A stretch of 64,000 nt of DNA, taken from NCBI GenBank assembly GCA_039621445.1, contig CP154954.1, positions 13,806,387-13,870,386 on the forward strand, given 5' to 3'. Under the pieces are notes generated by a model, which was given only the letters and a program-made list of their open reading frames with translations, had not been told where the DNA came from and searched no databases. Origin of the DNA: Euglena gracilis (taxonomy: Eukaryota; Euglenida; Euglenophyceae; Euglenales). Each line of letters starts with the position of its first letter. The first letter of the stretch is position 1. Positions 53,400 through 64,000 of the stretch are shown piece after piece. A program made the position numbers and the translations under genes.

Positions 53400-56050
53400 G
53401 TTGAGGTGGATCCCCCCAGACATTCAACAGAGGGCAGGAGGGAAAATTATGTTGTTTCATAAATTGGTTTATTTTTTGAACAATTCAAGAAAATATGTAT
53501 CTGGGAGAATTTTCTTTTTTTTGCATAATCTCTTTTCGACCTCACAATTTTTGAAAAGAATATGAATCTCCAACAGAAATCTGCTCCTTAGGAATTCCGT
53601 TCCCTTAGTTTTTTGTTCTTTATTTTAGTATTGTGCAGCATAGCATTATTGCAATTTTGCTGCTTTGAAAAGCATGTCACAATTTGTTGTAAATTATGCA
53701 AGTTAAAAGTTGTATCATGAAATGCAGGGTATCGAAATGACATGCATTGCAACCATTTTTTTGGTATTCCATCCCATTCTTTTTTCTATGCATTCTTGCA
53801 TTTATTTTGATTTTTTATGGGATGTAAGTATGCATGCTTTTTTTCCCAAAAGAGATTGAGATTTTTTTTGTTGAAGAATTCTGCGAATTAATCACGTGGC
53901 ATAATTTAAAAAAAACCGGAAGGTTTCTCCAGAATTTCACACAGAATTTGCATTTCTGGCTTTGCATGATTTTTTGCATGTTTTTGCATAACAACCTGCT
54001 TTGCCTTTTTGCCCCTCCGCTGCCTCCCCTGCTCACAAACTGGCCTCCCCAATGCCCTACCCCCACCCTGGAATCGAACCAATCGATTGACCGGTTCGAT
54101 GCATTACTGGCGGAGGGCGAGAGTGAGAACACGGAGCTATCGTTGATGGTGCAGGGCAGTGGGGTGCTAGCCTACGGCCAGGCGCCTGCTGGCGTCCTTG
54201 GTTACACATGTGTTTTTTTGGAAGATGTGGTCCATGCGGGCAATGACCCTGAACATGTTCCTGATCCCTCTGCTTTGCGTCTTTGACAAAGAAAAGGTGT
54301 TTTTGCAGGATGGTGGGATTGGGCACAGGCTTCTTTTTAAGTCAGAAGACCCCCCTGGGGGGGGGATGGGTCCGGGGCTGGACCCCGCGGGGGGGGGGGT
54401 CCTGGGCCAGATGCCTGGTTATGGGTTTCAGCACGAAGTGCCAGAAATTCTTTGGGAAATGGCCTCAGACGGCGCGGTTTTTGGGAGCCCCCCCCCCTGG
54501 GTCCTGCGCCGGGCTAGGTGGGTGGGGGGCTAAAAACAAGCCTGGATTTGTATCGACCATGCGGCAACGTTTGGGTAGCCACTGGCTCGTGGTTCTTGCG
54601 TGGACCCCTTTTCCAGGACGGAATTTTGGTTGATTTTGGGGTTGCGAAGAAAGAACTCATTGGCCCTGACCACCAGCCCGGGGCAAATGCAAACAAAATC
54701 GCATTGAGAGCGCAGGGCCCTGGCAACGACCTTCGCCCGCCGCGATTCGATATCCCACGGCTGGGTCTGCCCACTTCTGCCGCTGGTGGCAATGGGATTG
54801 GAAAGTCCCTGTGTCCTGGACTCAGACTGGTCAGCCGCATGGCCCAGCAATGTTCTTACTGTGTTATTATTTTTCAATCTTTTATTATGTTAGTTCATAA
54901 TTATTATATTTTACATCATTATTGTATCATAGCATTATATTATTAATTATTATCCTAATATAATTTCAGATTTTTTATTTTATTTTTGTATCATATTCTT
55001 TATTCCCAACCCTGAACCGAAATCCCTGTGCCTGTTTTTTTGTGACAAATTTGTGACAAAAGTCTCTTCAAACTTCCTGGTAAAGTTGTGATTCCATTTG
55101 GTTTCGCCTGAAATACTTTTCCAGACCAACAGCATTGCATGCTTTCTTGCAAATTTCCGTTTACACCATTCGAAGCCGAAGGGAGTTATATGACTTGCAC
55201 CGTGGAATAACCCCCCCCCCCCCCACCAGTCATAAACCCTCTCCGCTCCCTTTTTGTTCAAACCCAATCGAGGAAGATTACTTGGCAGGCTACTTGTCCA
55301 GTCAGAAGACCCCCAGGGTGGGGGGGATGGGGGCAGGCATCTGCTTAAGGGATTGCAGTACCCCCCCCCGGGGGGGGCTGGACTGCAGCTAGTCCAAATT
55401 TGGCTAGTGGGTTTTCTAGCAAACCCCCCCCCCCCCACGGGGGTCTGCTAGCAGGGCTAGCTAGTGGAAATTTTTTTTCCAATGACCGGCGCGAAGCGCC
55501 GAAAAATTTTTTGGGACCCCCAAAAATGGCCAAAAATGCCCGTTTTTGGCCATTTTTGGGAATTTTTGGAACAAAATCAGCCAAAAACCTGTTAAAAACC
55601 TCATTTTTCCAGTCCGGGGGACCCCGGACCCCCCCCCCCCCGGGGGGGGGGGGAGGGGGGGTTTAGCTATGCCACTTTTTCCGGGTTCTAGGCGATTGGC
55701 TAGCCCGTACCCCCCCCCCCCCCCGGGGTCCTTAAGCAAATGCCTGGATGGGGGGGGTCCAGGGCCGGACCCCCCCCCCCCCCGCCTGGCGGGGTCCTGC
55801 ACCGGGCTGAGTGGGTGGGGTGTGGACCCCCCCTCCCCAGGGGTATTAAAAAGATGTCTGGTATTTGGCCCGTCTCTGATGTGGGCGGAGACATGGTTGT
55901 TTTTTTTGTTCTCTTCTCCAACATGAGTTGTATTGGGACTTGCTGCCATTTCAGGTGGCCATGTCCTGATGGTTCGGGAGTGGATACCATGTTTGTGTGT
56001 GCCAGTGCTGTCTTTGCCTGTGTCTGGAAGAGGGCAGGGGTGCCAGGCAG

Positions 56051-56205
56051 CCGCTTTCACTGGCCAGACTTTCACCTTAATGCAAGGCCACCCGGTGTTC
56101 TCCCAGGTGTCGGTGATCGGCAGTTTCCAGGACCCCACGGATGACCAGGCGCGACTTCCTCTTTTGATGAACGTCTCCGCAACCTTTCACATCTTCTTCT
56201 TTGAG
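56051..56205 (+). CDS. Exon-like segment
   Basis: Bordered by GTGCCAGGCAG and TTTGAG-GTGTGG. It encodes TGQTFTLMQGHPVFSQVSVI, then DPTDDQARLPLLMNVS. The mixed polar/hydrophobic composition would fit an extracellular domain. The function is unknown. Confidence 0.35.
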
Positions 56206-58300
56206 GTGTGGAATTCGCCCTTTAACTGGTGATTTTTCGAATGGTGTTTGCAAATGCGTGTGTACCTGTCCCATCTTGAGGTTGCCATTATCCTGCTGGG
56301 GAGGTGTCACATGGTCCCTCTGACGTGCAAGGTGAGGTGGGTATAGTTGCATTCAGGTGTCAAAGTCAAGTTGACCACCTGGAGAATAAAAGCTGGGTCT
56401 CATTGGCGGGTCATATTGCGAGGGTGGGATGCAAACTCTTTTTTTTTTTTGTGTTTTTGATGTTGCCAAAATTTGTGGATTTTTTGTATTCTTTCCCCGC
56501 TGGTTTATTGATTTTGAGAAATTCTGCATTTTGGCCCCGATTTTCCCCCTAGACCATTTTTTTTGTTAAAGTTTTGTCATTTGTGGCTTTTGCCCTCAAA
56601 TTGCACATCTTTCGATCCAGGATGCTCCCAAAATCTACATAAAAAATGCATAATGAAAAATTTTTCCTGGAGAAGGTGGAAACTTTTCGAAGTCTTCTCC
56701 TGCAGAAAAGAGCACATCCCCAGGCATTTTTGAAGGAATTTTCTGCATACTGTGTATGACCAGGTTATTCAATGGGGGCGGGTTTATGTATGGTGTCGAA
56801 GGACTTTGTATCAGGGGTTTATGCCAAAGGGGTTGGCAAGAACCTCCCCCAGATTCCTCCAAAGGCCCAATGGTGTGATCTGAGGGGGCTGAGTAAGGGG
56901 AATATGGGGACGATTGGATGGGGTTTGAGGCAAAATTACGAGTCTTGTTCCCCATCGACCCAATACTCTCTACAAAAAGTCCCAAATACACATCCGTTGA
57001 GCTTTTCTGACCTCAATGATACCTCAATGTCACTATTTGGTCAAAATTCAAAGGAGAAAGAGTCAATAACAAAAACTTTGCAACAAAGACAGGCAAGTTA
57101 CCTGGTTTTTTTCAAAAAAATCGAGCCAAGTTTTAAAATCGCGAACAAACACATTTATTCTTGTTTCCAAACCGCATACGTTGTGCATTGACACAAACTT
57201 GCCAAATTTGTCTTTGAGGAAGGGTTTTCAAGAAGAGCTTGTCCAGTTGATGCTTTTTGTGATTTCAATTTTCTCATTTTTTTTTTTGGATATTGAGGCG
57301 ACATTCAGGTTGAGGTTGAGGTTGAGGTTGTCGACATTGAGGTTGTCGACATTGAGGTTGAGGTTTTTTTTTTGCAAACCTCAATCCAGCCCTGTGTTCA
57401 ATACTATATTCATATTTTATTAGAAATAATAATTTGATTGGTTGCATCCATGATGACAGGAGCAGAGAAACATTCAAGAAAGTTTCCGACAGTGCACACT
57501 GTCCCAGTTGCATATACATGTGCGCAAACACATATGCAAATACAGTGACTGCTTGCAGTTGCCACCAGGGCGTTTTTTTTTTTTAAACAACCCTCAGGGG
57601 GTCCAGCTCAGAGGCTGAAAAATTTGGGCTGGCTGGAATAAGGTTGCTGGCTGACCCTCCCGCGCCGCTAGAGGTCCCAGGCTGGAGCTGGGGCCGGCCC
57701 AAGGTCGAACTAGGTACCAAAAAATTGAAAGCGCAAAAAAAATGTCCAAAAAAACTGCCAATTATGCAAAAAAAAATATTTTTTTGGCCCCTATTTTTTC
57801 CAATCTCAATCTGACCCATTTTCGCGCATTTTTGACCTATTTTTTGGCCCATTTTTTTTTGGTTTCCTTGCCCCCAGGGCAAGAAAACTTGACCCCACCC
57901 CCTGGGGGGGTCAGCCAGCAGCCTTTTTCCAGCCAGTTGCCTTCTTCCGGCCCTGATATTTTTACTTCTTTATTTATTTATTTATTTAGGTTTTTTTTAT
58001 TTCCAGCCACTCTTCGGGTGGCTGCATGGTAATGGCTTTTTCACTTTCCGGGCATAAAAAATCATTCTTTTTGAAAAGTCGCAACATCCGCCCCAAAAAT
58101 TCATCGCCTGGCCCTTAATTGCACCGGGGGGGGGGGCTTTGTGTTTTTCTGGTTGGTGTTAGATTAGTAACGTGGCAAAACGTTGCCAAATTTTTCACCT
58201 GTGGTCATATAAATCAGATTGTTGGTGGATTTTGAGGATTGTCTTCCGTCGCGCTGCATTTCTTTCAACACAAAGCAATGTGTCTGGTTACCCGTCCAAG

Positions 58301-58442
58301 GTTTCGCGTTGCCCCTGCCCCTGGTTCCTACATCCCCACTTTCTTTGTGACGTTCGTGGCGTTCTACAACAATTTCCTCAACAGCACCTTCGGGAACCGC
58401 ACAGTGTACAGCACCCCAATGGCGATGGCCGCCAACGAAAAG
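58301..58442 (+). CDS. Exon-like segment
   Basis: Bordered by TCCAAG and AAAAG-GTGTC. It encodes PGSYIPTFFVTFVAFYNNFL followed by NSTFGNRT, with two N-glycosylation-type sequons (NST, NRT), which would suit an extracytoplasmic region. No family assigned. Confidence 0.35.
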
Positions 58443-58693
58443 GTGTCAGTTCTGGGCTGGGGCCGCCCTGAAATGTTCCGTTCTCTGTTTTTTTTTATTG
58501 CAACAAATGAAAGAAGAAAGAAGCAAAAGAGAAGTTTTGTTTCCTGAAAGAAAAATATTATTTTCTTTTGGAGGAAACACCTGTTCGTTGTATTACTTTT
58601 CATCTCTGTTTCCATCCCTTCCTCCAAATCCATCCTTGTTTTTTTATTTAAGAAAATTGAAGCCGCACTTTTTGACAGATGCATTTTTTTTAG

Positions 58694-58897
58694 GGTTGCG
58701 GACAAAGTGTGGACCCACAAATCAACGTGACGCAGGTGGACCAGATCACAGGAAAGCCAACGCGCTTGATTGCGTCTCAACCCGCTCCCTCTGCCTACTA
58801 CGACAGGCCCCACCCTCAAAGCCCATTTTTTTGGCCATGTTCATGCTTAAGATGGGGTGTGGGTACCCGGAGACCCTGGGATTTGTGTGTGATTTGA
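58694..58897 (+). CDS. Exon-like segment after a poly-T/TAG acceptor
   Basis: TTTTTTTTAG precedes an open stretch encoding DPQINVTQVDQITGKPTRLI, then ASQPAPSAYYDR. The end is unclear. A frame at 58840-59130 (GCGYPETLGFVCDLKNLKQR) may be a following exon. Confidence 0.3.
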   Translation, partial: GCGQSVDPQINVTQVDQITGKPTRLIASQPAPSAYYDRPHPQSPFFWPCSCLRWGVGTRRPWDLCVI

Positions 58898-59342
58898 AGA
58901 ATCTTAAACAGAGGACCAAACCATCAGAAAATGTATTTTTTATGCTCAAAATATTCAAGATGCCCAGCATATTCCACAGCTCAGGAATCGTGGCGGGTGG
59001 GGAAGTTGCATTGTCGGAGTTGATGGCAAGAGAGCCCCCACAGAAGTGGCGAATCCATTTTTTACACCTCCAGGCCATGGATCCAGCCAGCCTCAAACCT
59101 CATCCGTACCCGCACATTGTTGTTCGTTAAATTGGAGAAAATTCACGACAAACATCAGAGTTTTTTTTTTGGTCACACCTTCACACATTTACACATTTAC
59201 ACATATTTTCACACATTTATTGGGTTGCACATTTGCTCGTCCTCGTCTTCGATTTCTCAACTCCCTGCCCACGCCCCCCCCCCCCCCCCGGGGCTCAGTC
59301 GTTGTCAGTGTGGCAACCCACCCTTCCCCCTCCCCCCCCAAG

Positions 59343-59511
59343 AGTGGCACCGGGCCCCAAGCTGCCACAATGGGAGAACGGCTGGCTGCCGACGATGGCG
59401 TTCAACAAGTGGACGGGCCAAGTGGCACTGGTCCGCCGGCAGAGCACAGGGGCCGGCCCGTGGCATCCGTTACCCCGGGGCTTGTGGCCCCTCATGGAAC
59501 CAGGATGCAAG
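59343..59511 (+). CDS. Exon-like segment
   Basis: Follows a C-rich tract ending in AAG and ends GATGCAAG-GTGCTT. It encodes APGPKLPQWENGWLPTMAFN, then KWTGQVALVRRQSTG. Trp-rich and non-repetitive. No domain recognised. Confidence 0.35.
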
Positions 59512-59852
59512 GTGCTTAAAAGTGATGTAAAAGGGCATTTTTTTTTGCTCTTTTACAATTTTGAGCCCTCTTTGGGGCCAGCCCCCCCGGGTTGGCCCCT
59601 GCTGGGGGCGGGGATTCCTCTATTTTCGGAGCAAAGCGGCGAAAAAAAATTTTGGCACCCAAAATCGACCCCCCAGAACGGGTCCTCGACCCCCCCCCCC
59701 GGCAGGGCAGAACGGGAAACGTCCAAACAGCCAGGGTGGTGGGTGGGGGGGTCGACCAGGCTTTTGCTTAGTCGGGCGCCTACCCCACGGGGGGGGGGGG
59801 TGCTAGGGGAAGGCACCCCATAGTACCCCATCCGACCCCCCCTTCGGGGGGG

Positions 59853-59954
59853 TTGGGTTTTGGGGGGTGCCTGCCCATAGCAGGCACCCCCCAAAACCCA
59901 AGCCGGGGTCGGAGGGGGTGACTGCCCATAGCAGGCACCCCCTCCGACCCCGGC
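59853..59954. repeat. Two adjacent hairpins sharing a CCATA loop
   Basis: The first has 22-bp perfect arms (59853-59874, 59880-59901); the second has 24-bp arms with one mismatch (59902-59925, 59931-59954). Both loops are CCATA and both stems end in GCAGGCACC-type sequence. A third hairpin GGCGCCAAAGGCGCC overlaps the end (59952-59966). A related stem TGCCTGCCAGGGGCAGGCA lies at 61304-61322. Confidence 0.9.
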
Positions 59955-60050
59955 GCCAAAGGCGCCGGGGACACAGAAAAGGCCATTTTCAATAAAAATT
60001 TTCTGGGTCCCCACCGGAACCCCCGGAACCCCCCGGAACCGGGGGGGGGG

Positions 60051-60396
60051 TGTGGGACAGGGCTGCCCCGGGAGGTGCCTCCGGGCCTGGAACAGACCTA
60101 CCCATGAGTTTGTTCCCAATTGAGTGGACCTGTCCACTGAGTTGGGAACCACACCTGCTGGGGTCGTGGACTGGAGTAACCGGTGCGTCGTCACGGTGAA
60201 GGAGACCCCCCCTAACCAAAGTGGAGTATGTGCCTGGCGGGCGCTTGGTGGCCGGCGTCGTAAACAAGGTAAGTCCCGCCAGGCTCCGGCCACCTCCACA
60301 TACACAGACAAAATGAGCCAGAGGCGAACAACAGCGCCAGGCCAGAAGAAGGGATAAAAGGCACCAAAAAAAACAGCCACAGTGCACACAGGGGGG
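60051..60396. repeat. 346-bp exact direct repeat, copy 1
   Basis: Identical to 60952-61297 at an offset of 901 bp. It includes AAACAAG-GTAAGT (60262-60274), a consensus 5' splice donor, after an open stretch encoding VEYVPGGRLVAGVVNK. Between the copies, 60440-60560 and 60680-60800 are also related but diverged. Confidence 0.95.
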
Positions 60397-60951
60397 ACCA
60401 CCCACGCCGGCCGTGGGGCCACGCACTCGCGTGGCATCCTGGGACCCAGGTTGCTGCAGGCATGAGTCGGCCATAAAAATGTAGCAACTGGGCTCAGAGG
60501 GGTGTGTCCGACAGCAAAAGAGGGGCTCTCGCGTCCCCTGCCTCCCCATTGCCTGAAGAGTCGACCCAGGTTGGGAGGTGCTGGAAACCGATGACCACCC
60601 TTGGGGTCTTGGAGCAGAAGACCCCCACAATAACCAGACAGACAAGAGAGGAAAGAGAAGATACCTGGGCTGTCGACTAGAGTAGCTGCAGGCACAAGCA
60701 GGCTAGAAAACTGCAATGAAGGAGGCTCAGAGGGGTGTGCCCGCCAGCAAAAGAGGGGCTCTCGCGTCCCCCAAATCTCCATAGACTGAAGAGTCGAAAC
60801 AGGTTGGCAGGGCCTGGAAACTGTTGTCGTGGACTAGAGTAGCTGGTTGGGACCGTGGAGGAGACCCAGGGGGTGGACCCGGCAGCTGAAATTAGGTTCG
60901 CCTTTGCCCCCAGGAGGGGGGGTGCCTGACCGGGTTCCAAGTGGGTGTGCT

Positions 60952-61297
60952 TGTGGGACAGGGCTGCCCCGGGAGGTGCCTCCGGGCCTGGAACAGACCT
61001 ACCCATGAGTTTGTTCCCAATTGAGTGGACCTGTCCACTGAGTTGGGAACCACACCTGCTGGGGTCGTGGACTGGAGTAACCGGTGCGTCGTCACGGTGA
61101 AGGAGACCCCCCCTAACCAAAGTGGAGTATGTGCCTGGCGGGCGCTTGGTGGCCGGCGTCGTAAACAAGGTAAGTCCCGCCAGGCTCCGGCCACCTCCAC
61201 ATACACAGACAAAATGAGCCAGAGGCGAACAACAGCGCCAGGCCAGAAGAAGGGATAAAAGGCACCAAAAAAAACAGCCACAGTGCACACAGGGGGG
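60952..61297. repeat. 346-bp exact direct repeat, copy 2
   Basis: Second copy of 60051-60396, including the GTAAGT donor. Exact identity implies a very recent duplication or an assembly artefact. Confidence 0.95.
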
Positions 61298-61375
61298 GGT
61301 GTGCCTGCCAGGGGCAGGCACCCTATACCACCCCCCCCGGTCGGTAAGCACAAGCCTGGGGTCAACCACCCCCCC

Positions 61376-61775
61376 ACCACCGCTTCCCATTTTTCTGGTG
61401 GCACCATTTTTTGGACCCAAAAATTTTTTCCCCGCCGCCTTTGGCGCCGGGTGTACTTTGGACCCATTTTGGGACCCATGTAGGACGCCTCAAAAAACCC
61501 CCAAAACCCCATTTTTTTTCACACCTTCCAAAATTTCAACATTTTCTCAAGATTTTGATTTTGAGAGTATTTTTTGCAGCAAAAAAATGCCATTGAAAAT
61601 CCAAAATTCAGTAAAATTTGATTGTGCCAAAATTTGGTTGTGAAAAAATGTGGTTTTCCATCAAAAAACCATGTGTTTGGGGTTCAATTTTCAGAAAAAA
61701 ATTCAAAAAGTTTCCCTGGCTTAAACCCCCGTTTCCCCAAAATTGGTGAAAATGCTGTAGTGGGTGGTCGACCCC
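61376..61775. repeat. Intron-like repeat, copy 1
   Basis: Shares with 62392-62882 the blocks CCCAAAACCCCATTTTTT, CACACCTTCCAAAA, TTTTGATTTTGAGAG, GCCATTGAAAATCCAAAA and GTGGTTTTCCATCAAAAAAC, and ends AAAATGCTGT(A/G)GTGGG. Non-coding. Confidence 0.8.
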
Positions 61776-62160
61776 CCACCCCGGCTGGGATGTCACGGGA
61801 GGAAACTTCGTGGGAGGTTGGTTGGGTCGCGACCGGCTGCCGCCCAACCAAATTGTCATTTTGGTTGGGCCGCGGCCGGCCGCGGCCCAACAAATCACTT
61901 TTTTGGGTTGGTCTGCGGCCGGCCGTGGCTGGCTGCGGCCGGCCGTGACCCAACCAAATCACCGTTGTTGGTTGGGCCGTGGCGACCCAACCTCCCACGA
62001 ACCCACCTCCCGTGACCTGCCCCCCCCCCCCCACCTCCCGGGTGGGCGGGTCGACCCCTCCCCCCACCAGGCCTTCCCGTTCTGCCCTGCCCCCCCGGGG
62101 TGGGTGGGTGGGTGGGTCCGGACCCCCTTCCCCCGCCTTGGGTCCTAAAAATACCCCTGA
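61776..62160. repeat. GGTTGGGNCGNGGCCGGC-type degenerate repeat
   Basis: Four to five diverged units around GGTTGGGCCGCGGCCGGC and CCCAACCAAATCAC (61820-61990) are followed by C-rich and GGGT-rich sequence. No gene recognised. Confidence 0.65.
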
Positions 62161-62391
62161 GGGTCGGCCCCTAAGCCCAGTTCGCAGCCCAGAACGGGAC
62201 GTGGATGCTGCTGACGATCAACATCGCGGCGGCGACCCTCAGCGACCAGCTGCAGAGCGAGCTGGCCGGGTTCCCGGATGGCCAAGTGCCCCCTTCTTTG
62301 GAGGAGTGCGAGGAGAGGAGATACCCGCCCCCAGGGCAGAACGGGAATCGGGCAAACAGCCAGGGTGGTGGGTGGGGGGTTCGACCACCCC

Positions 62392-62882
62392 TCCCCACCA
62401 CCTCTTCCCGTATTTCCGGGAGGACCAATTTTCTTTTTTTTTCTTTTTTCGACCGAAATTTTTTTTCCCAAAATGTTTTTTTTTGACCCATTTTGGGACC
62501 TTTCAAAAACCCCCCAAAACCCCATTTTTTCACACCTTCCAAAAATTCAACGTTTTCTCAAAATTTTGATTTTGAGAGGTTTTTGAAGCAAAAAAATGCC
62601 ATTGAAAATCCAAAAAAATCGAAGAGAAAAAATGTCAGTAATGTCAGTTTTGACTGTGCCAAAATTTGGTGCACTTTTTTTTTGACCTTCATTTTTTTTT
62701 TCACCCCCCTCCTAAAAACTACGAATTTTTAACCCTGAAATTGTTGAGATTTTTTTGTGAAAAATGTGGTTTTCCATCAAAAAACCATGTACAGTATGTA
62801 GTCATTTTTCAAAAAAAATTAAAAATTTTCCCCAGCCAAAATCCCCGTTAACCCGAAATTTGCGAAAATGCTGTGGTGGGGG
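62392..62882. repeat. Intron-like repeat, copy 2
   Basis: Diverged copy of 61376-61775 with an extra 90 bases rich in T. It follows the exon-like segment at 62181-62330 and precedes the tetranucleotide array. Confidence 0.8.
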
Positions 62883-62888
62883 GGTTGT

Positions 62889-63771
62889 ATGCATGCATGC
62901 ATGTACGTACGTACGTACGTACGTACGTACGTACGTACGTACGTACATACGTATGTATGTATGTATGTATGTACGTATGTATGTATGTATGTATGTATGT
63001 ATGTATGTATGTATGTATGTATGTATGTATGTATGTATGTATGTATGTATGTATGTATGTATGTATGTGTGTGTGTGTATGTATGTATGTATGTATGTAT
63101 GTACGTATGTATGTATGTATGTATGTATGTATGTATGTATGTATGTATGTATGCATGCATGCATGTACGTACGTACGTACGTACGTACGTACGTACGTAC
63201 GTACATACGTATGTATGTATGTATGTATGTACGTATGTATGTATGTATGTATGTATGTATGTATGTATGTATGTATGTATGTATGTATGTGTGTATGTAT
63301 GTATGTATGTATGTATGTATGTATGTGTGTGTGTGTATGTATGTATGTATGTATGTATGTACGTATGTATGTATGTATGTATGTATGTATGTATGTATGT
63401 ATGTATGTATGTATGTATGTATGTATGTATGTATGTATGTACGTATGTATGTATGCATGTGTGTGTGTGCGTATGTATGTATGTATGTATGTATGTATGT
63501 ATGTATGTATGTATGTATGTATGTATGTATGTATGTATGTATGTATGTATGTATGTATGTATGTATGTATGTATGTATGTATGTATGTATGTATGTATGT
63601 ATGTATGTATGTATGTATGTATGTATGTATGTATGTATGTATGTATGTATGTATGTATGTATGTATGTATGTATGTATCCATGTGTGTGTGTGTATGTAT
63701 GTATGTATGTATGTATGTATGTATGTATGTATGTATGTATGTATGTATGTATGTATGTATGTATGTATCCA

Positions 63772-63802
<31 letters not shown>

Positions 63803-64000
63803 TTGTATGTATGTATGCATGCATGCATGTATGTATGTATGTATGTATGTATGTGTATGTAATGTATGTATGTATGTATGTATGTATGTATGTATGTATG
63901 TATGTATGTATGTATGTATGTATGTATGTATGTATGTATGTATGTATGTATGTATGTATGTATGTATGTATGTATGTATGTATGTATGTATGTATGTATG
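62889..64000. repeat. TATG/ACGT tetranucleotide array with higher-order structure
   Basis: More than 1.1 kb of TATG with blocks of GTAC, GCAT and TGTG; it runs off the window. The series GCATGCATGCATG, (GTAC)n, ACATACG, (TATG)n, TGTGTG occurs at 62890-63150 and again from about 63151, so there is a higher-order unit near 262 bp. The absence of stops in several frames is a property of the repeat, not coding. Confidence 0.97.

Larger units (their letters stand above)
52301..62340 (+). other. Exon-like segments in repeat-rich DNA: putative multi-exon gene
   Basis: Short open stretches of non-repetitive, amino-acid-balanced sequence (about 52.4, 52.6, 53.0-53.4, 54.1, 54.6-54.8, 56.05-56.2, 58.3-58.4, 58.7-59.1, 59.35-59.5, 60.2 and 62.2 kb) are separated by G/C runs, hairpins and repeats. 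Several end at AG and GT borders in plus orientation, and the earliest ones are hydrophobic. They could be exons of one large membrane protein. Antisense readings are also open in places, so strand and unity are uncertain. Confidence 0.3.

Noticed and set aside
59553-60782. 409-codon minus-strand frame
   Set aside because: It runs through hairpins, C/G runs and the duplicated segment; composition follows the repeats.
62802-63862. Open frames over 300 codons reading IHTY or MYVC repeats
   Set aside because: A stop-free tetranucleotide repeat opens several frames on both strands; no coding evidence.

Overview
The window is nuclear DNA of a eukaryote, most likely a unicellular alga or other protist. 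It has a Ty3/gypsy LTR retrotransposon, intron-like gene fragments with splice-site-like borders, long microsatellites, many terminal-inverted-repeat (TIR) elements, and no operons, Shine-Dalgarno sites or bacterial gene layout. I cannot name the species. Very long C and G runs occur throughout. They break reading frames and make gene models here fragile.

Layout. 0-5.1 kb: decayed minus-strand Gag-like gene of a retroelement whose pol would lie left of the window, with a 121-bp TIR element inserted in it. 5.6-6.0 kb: 199-bp tandem repeat. 6.2-9.0 kb: foldback element with about 200-bp TIRs built of TAGTCGGCCGACTA palindromes. 10.0-11.5 kb: first copy of a 1.5-kb dispersed repeat (second copy at 49.5-51.1 kb). 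16.5-17.9 kb: second foldback element with minisatellite arms and a near-perfect 54-bp hairpin inside. 21.3-22.9 kb: large member of a TIR family ending in CCATGC(n) with TA duplications. 23.7-40.2 kb: a complete 16.5-kb Ty3/gypsy chromodomain element. 42.7-47.4 kb: a tandem segmental duplication carrying a reverse-transcriptase-like fragment, bordered by TATAG satellites. 47-51 kb: TATAG satellite arrays with TIR elements and the second 1.5-kb repeat inside them. 52-62.3 kb: exon-like segments, perhaps of one plus-strand membrane protein gene, separated by repeat-rich intron-like DNA. 62.9-64 kb: a TATG/ACGT tetranucleotide array running off the end.

The centrepiece is the Ty3/gypsy element. 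It has 308-bp LTRs differing at two positions, a 5-bp target duplication ACGTC, a primer-binding site matching initiator tRNA-Met, and a polypurine tract. Its internal order is: 859-aa coiled-coil ORF; Gag with a zinc knuckle (shifted -1); UAG stop followed by a GC-rich hairpin; protease; reverse transcriptase; RNase H; integrase; chromodomain. Two further very long ORFs (about 1054 and 900 aa) of no family I recognise follow, sitting where other elements carry env. The pol region is interrupted by stops and shifts. Some may be programmed; others look like decay or sequencing error.

The second theme is inverted-repeat biology. At least six TIR elements share CC[A/G]TGC(n) ends with TA duplications, there are two foldback elements, and a short hairpin of the type GGCGCC-rAA-GGCGCC recurs across the window.
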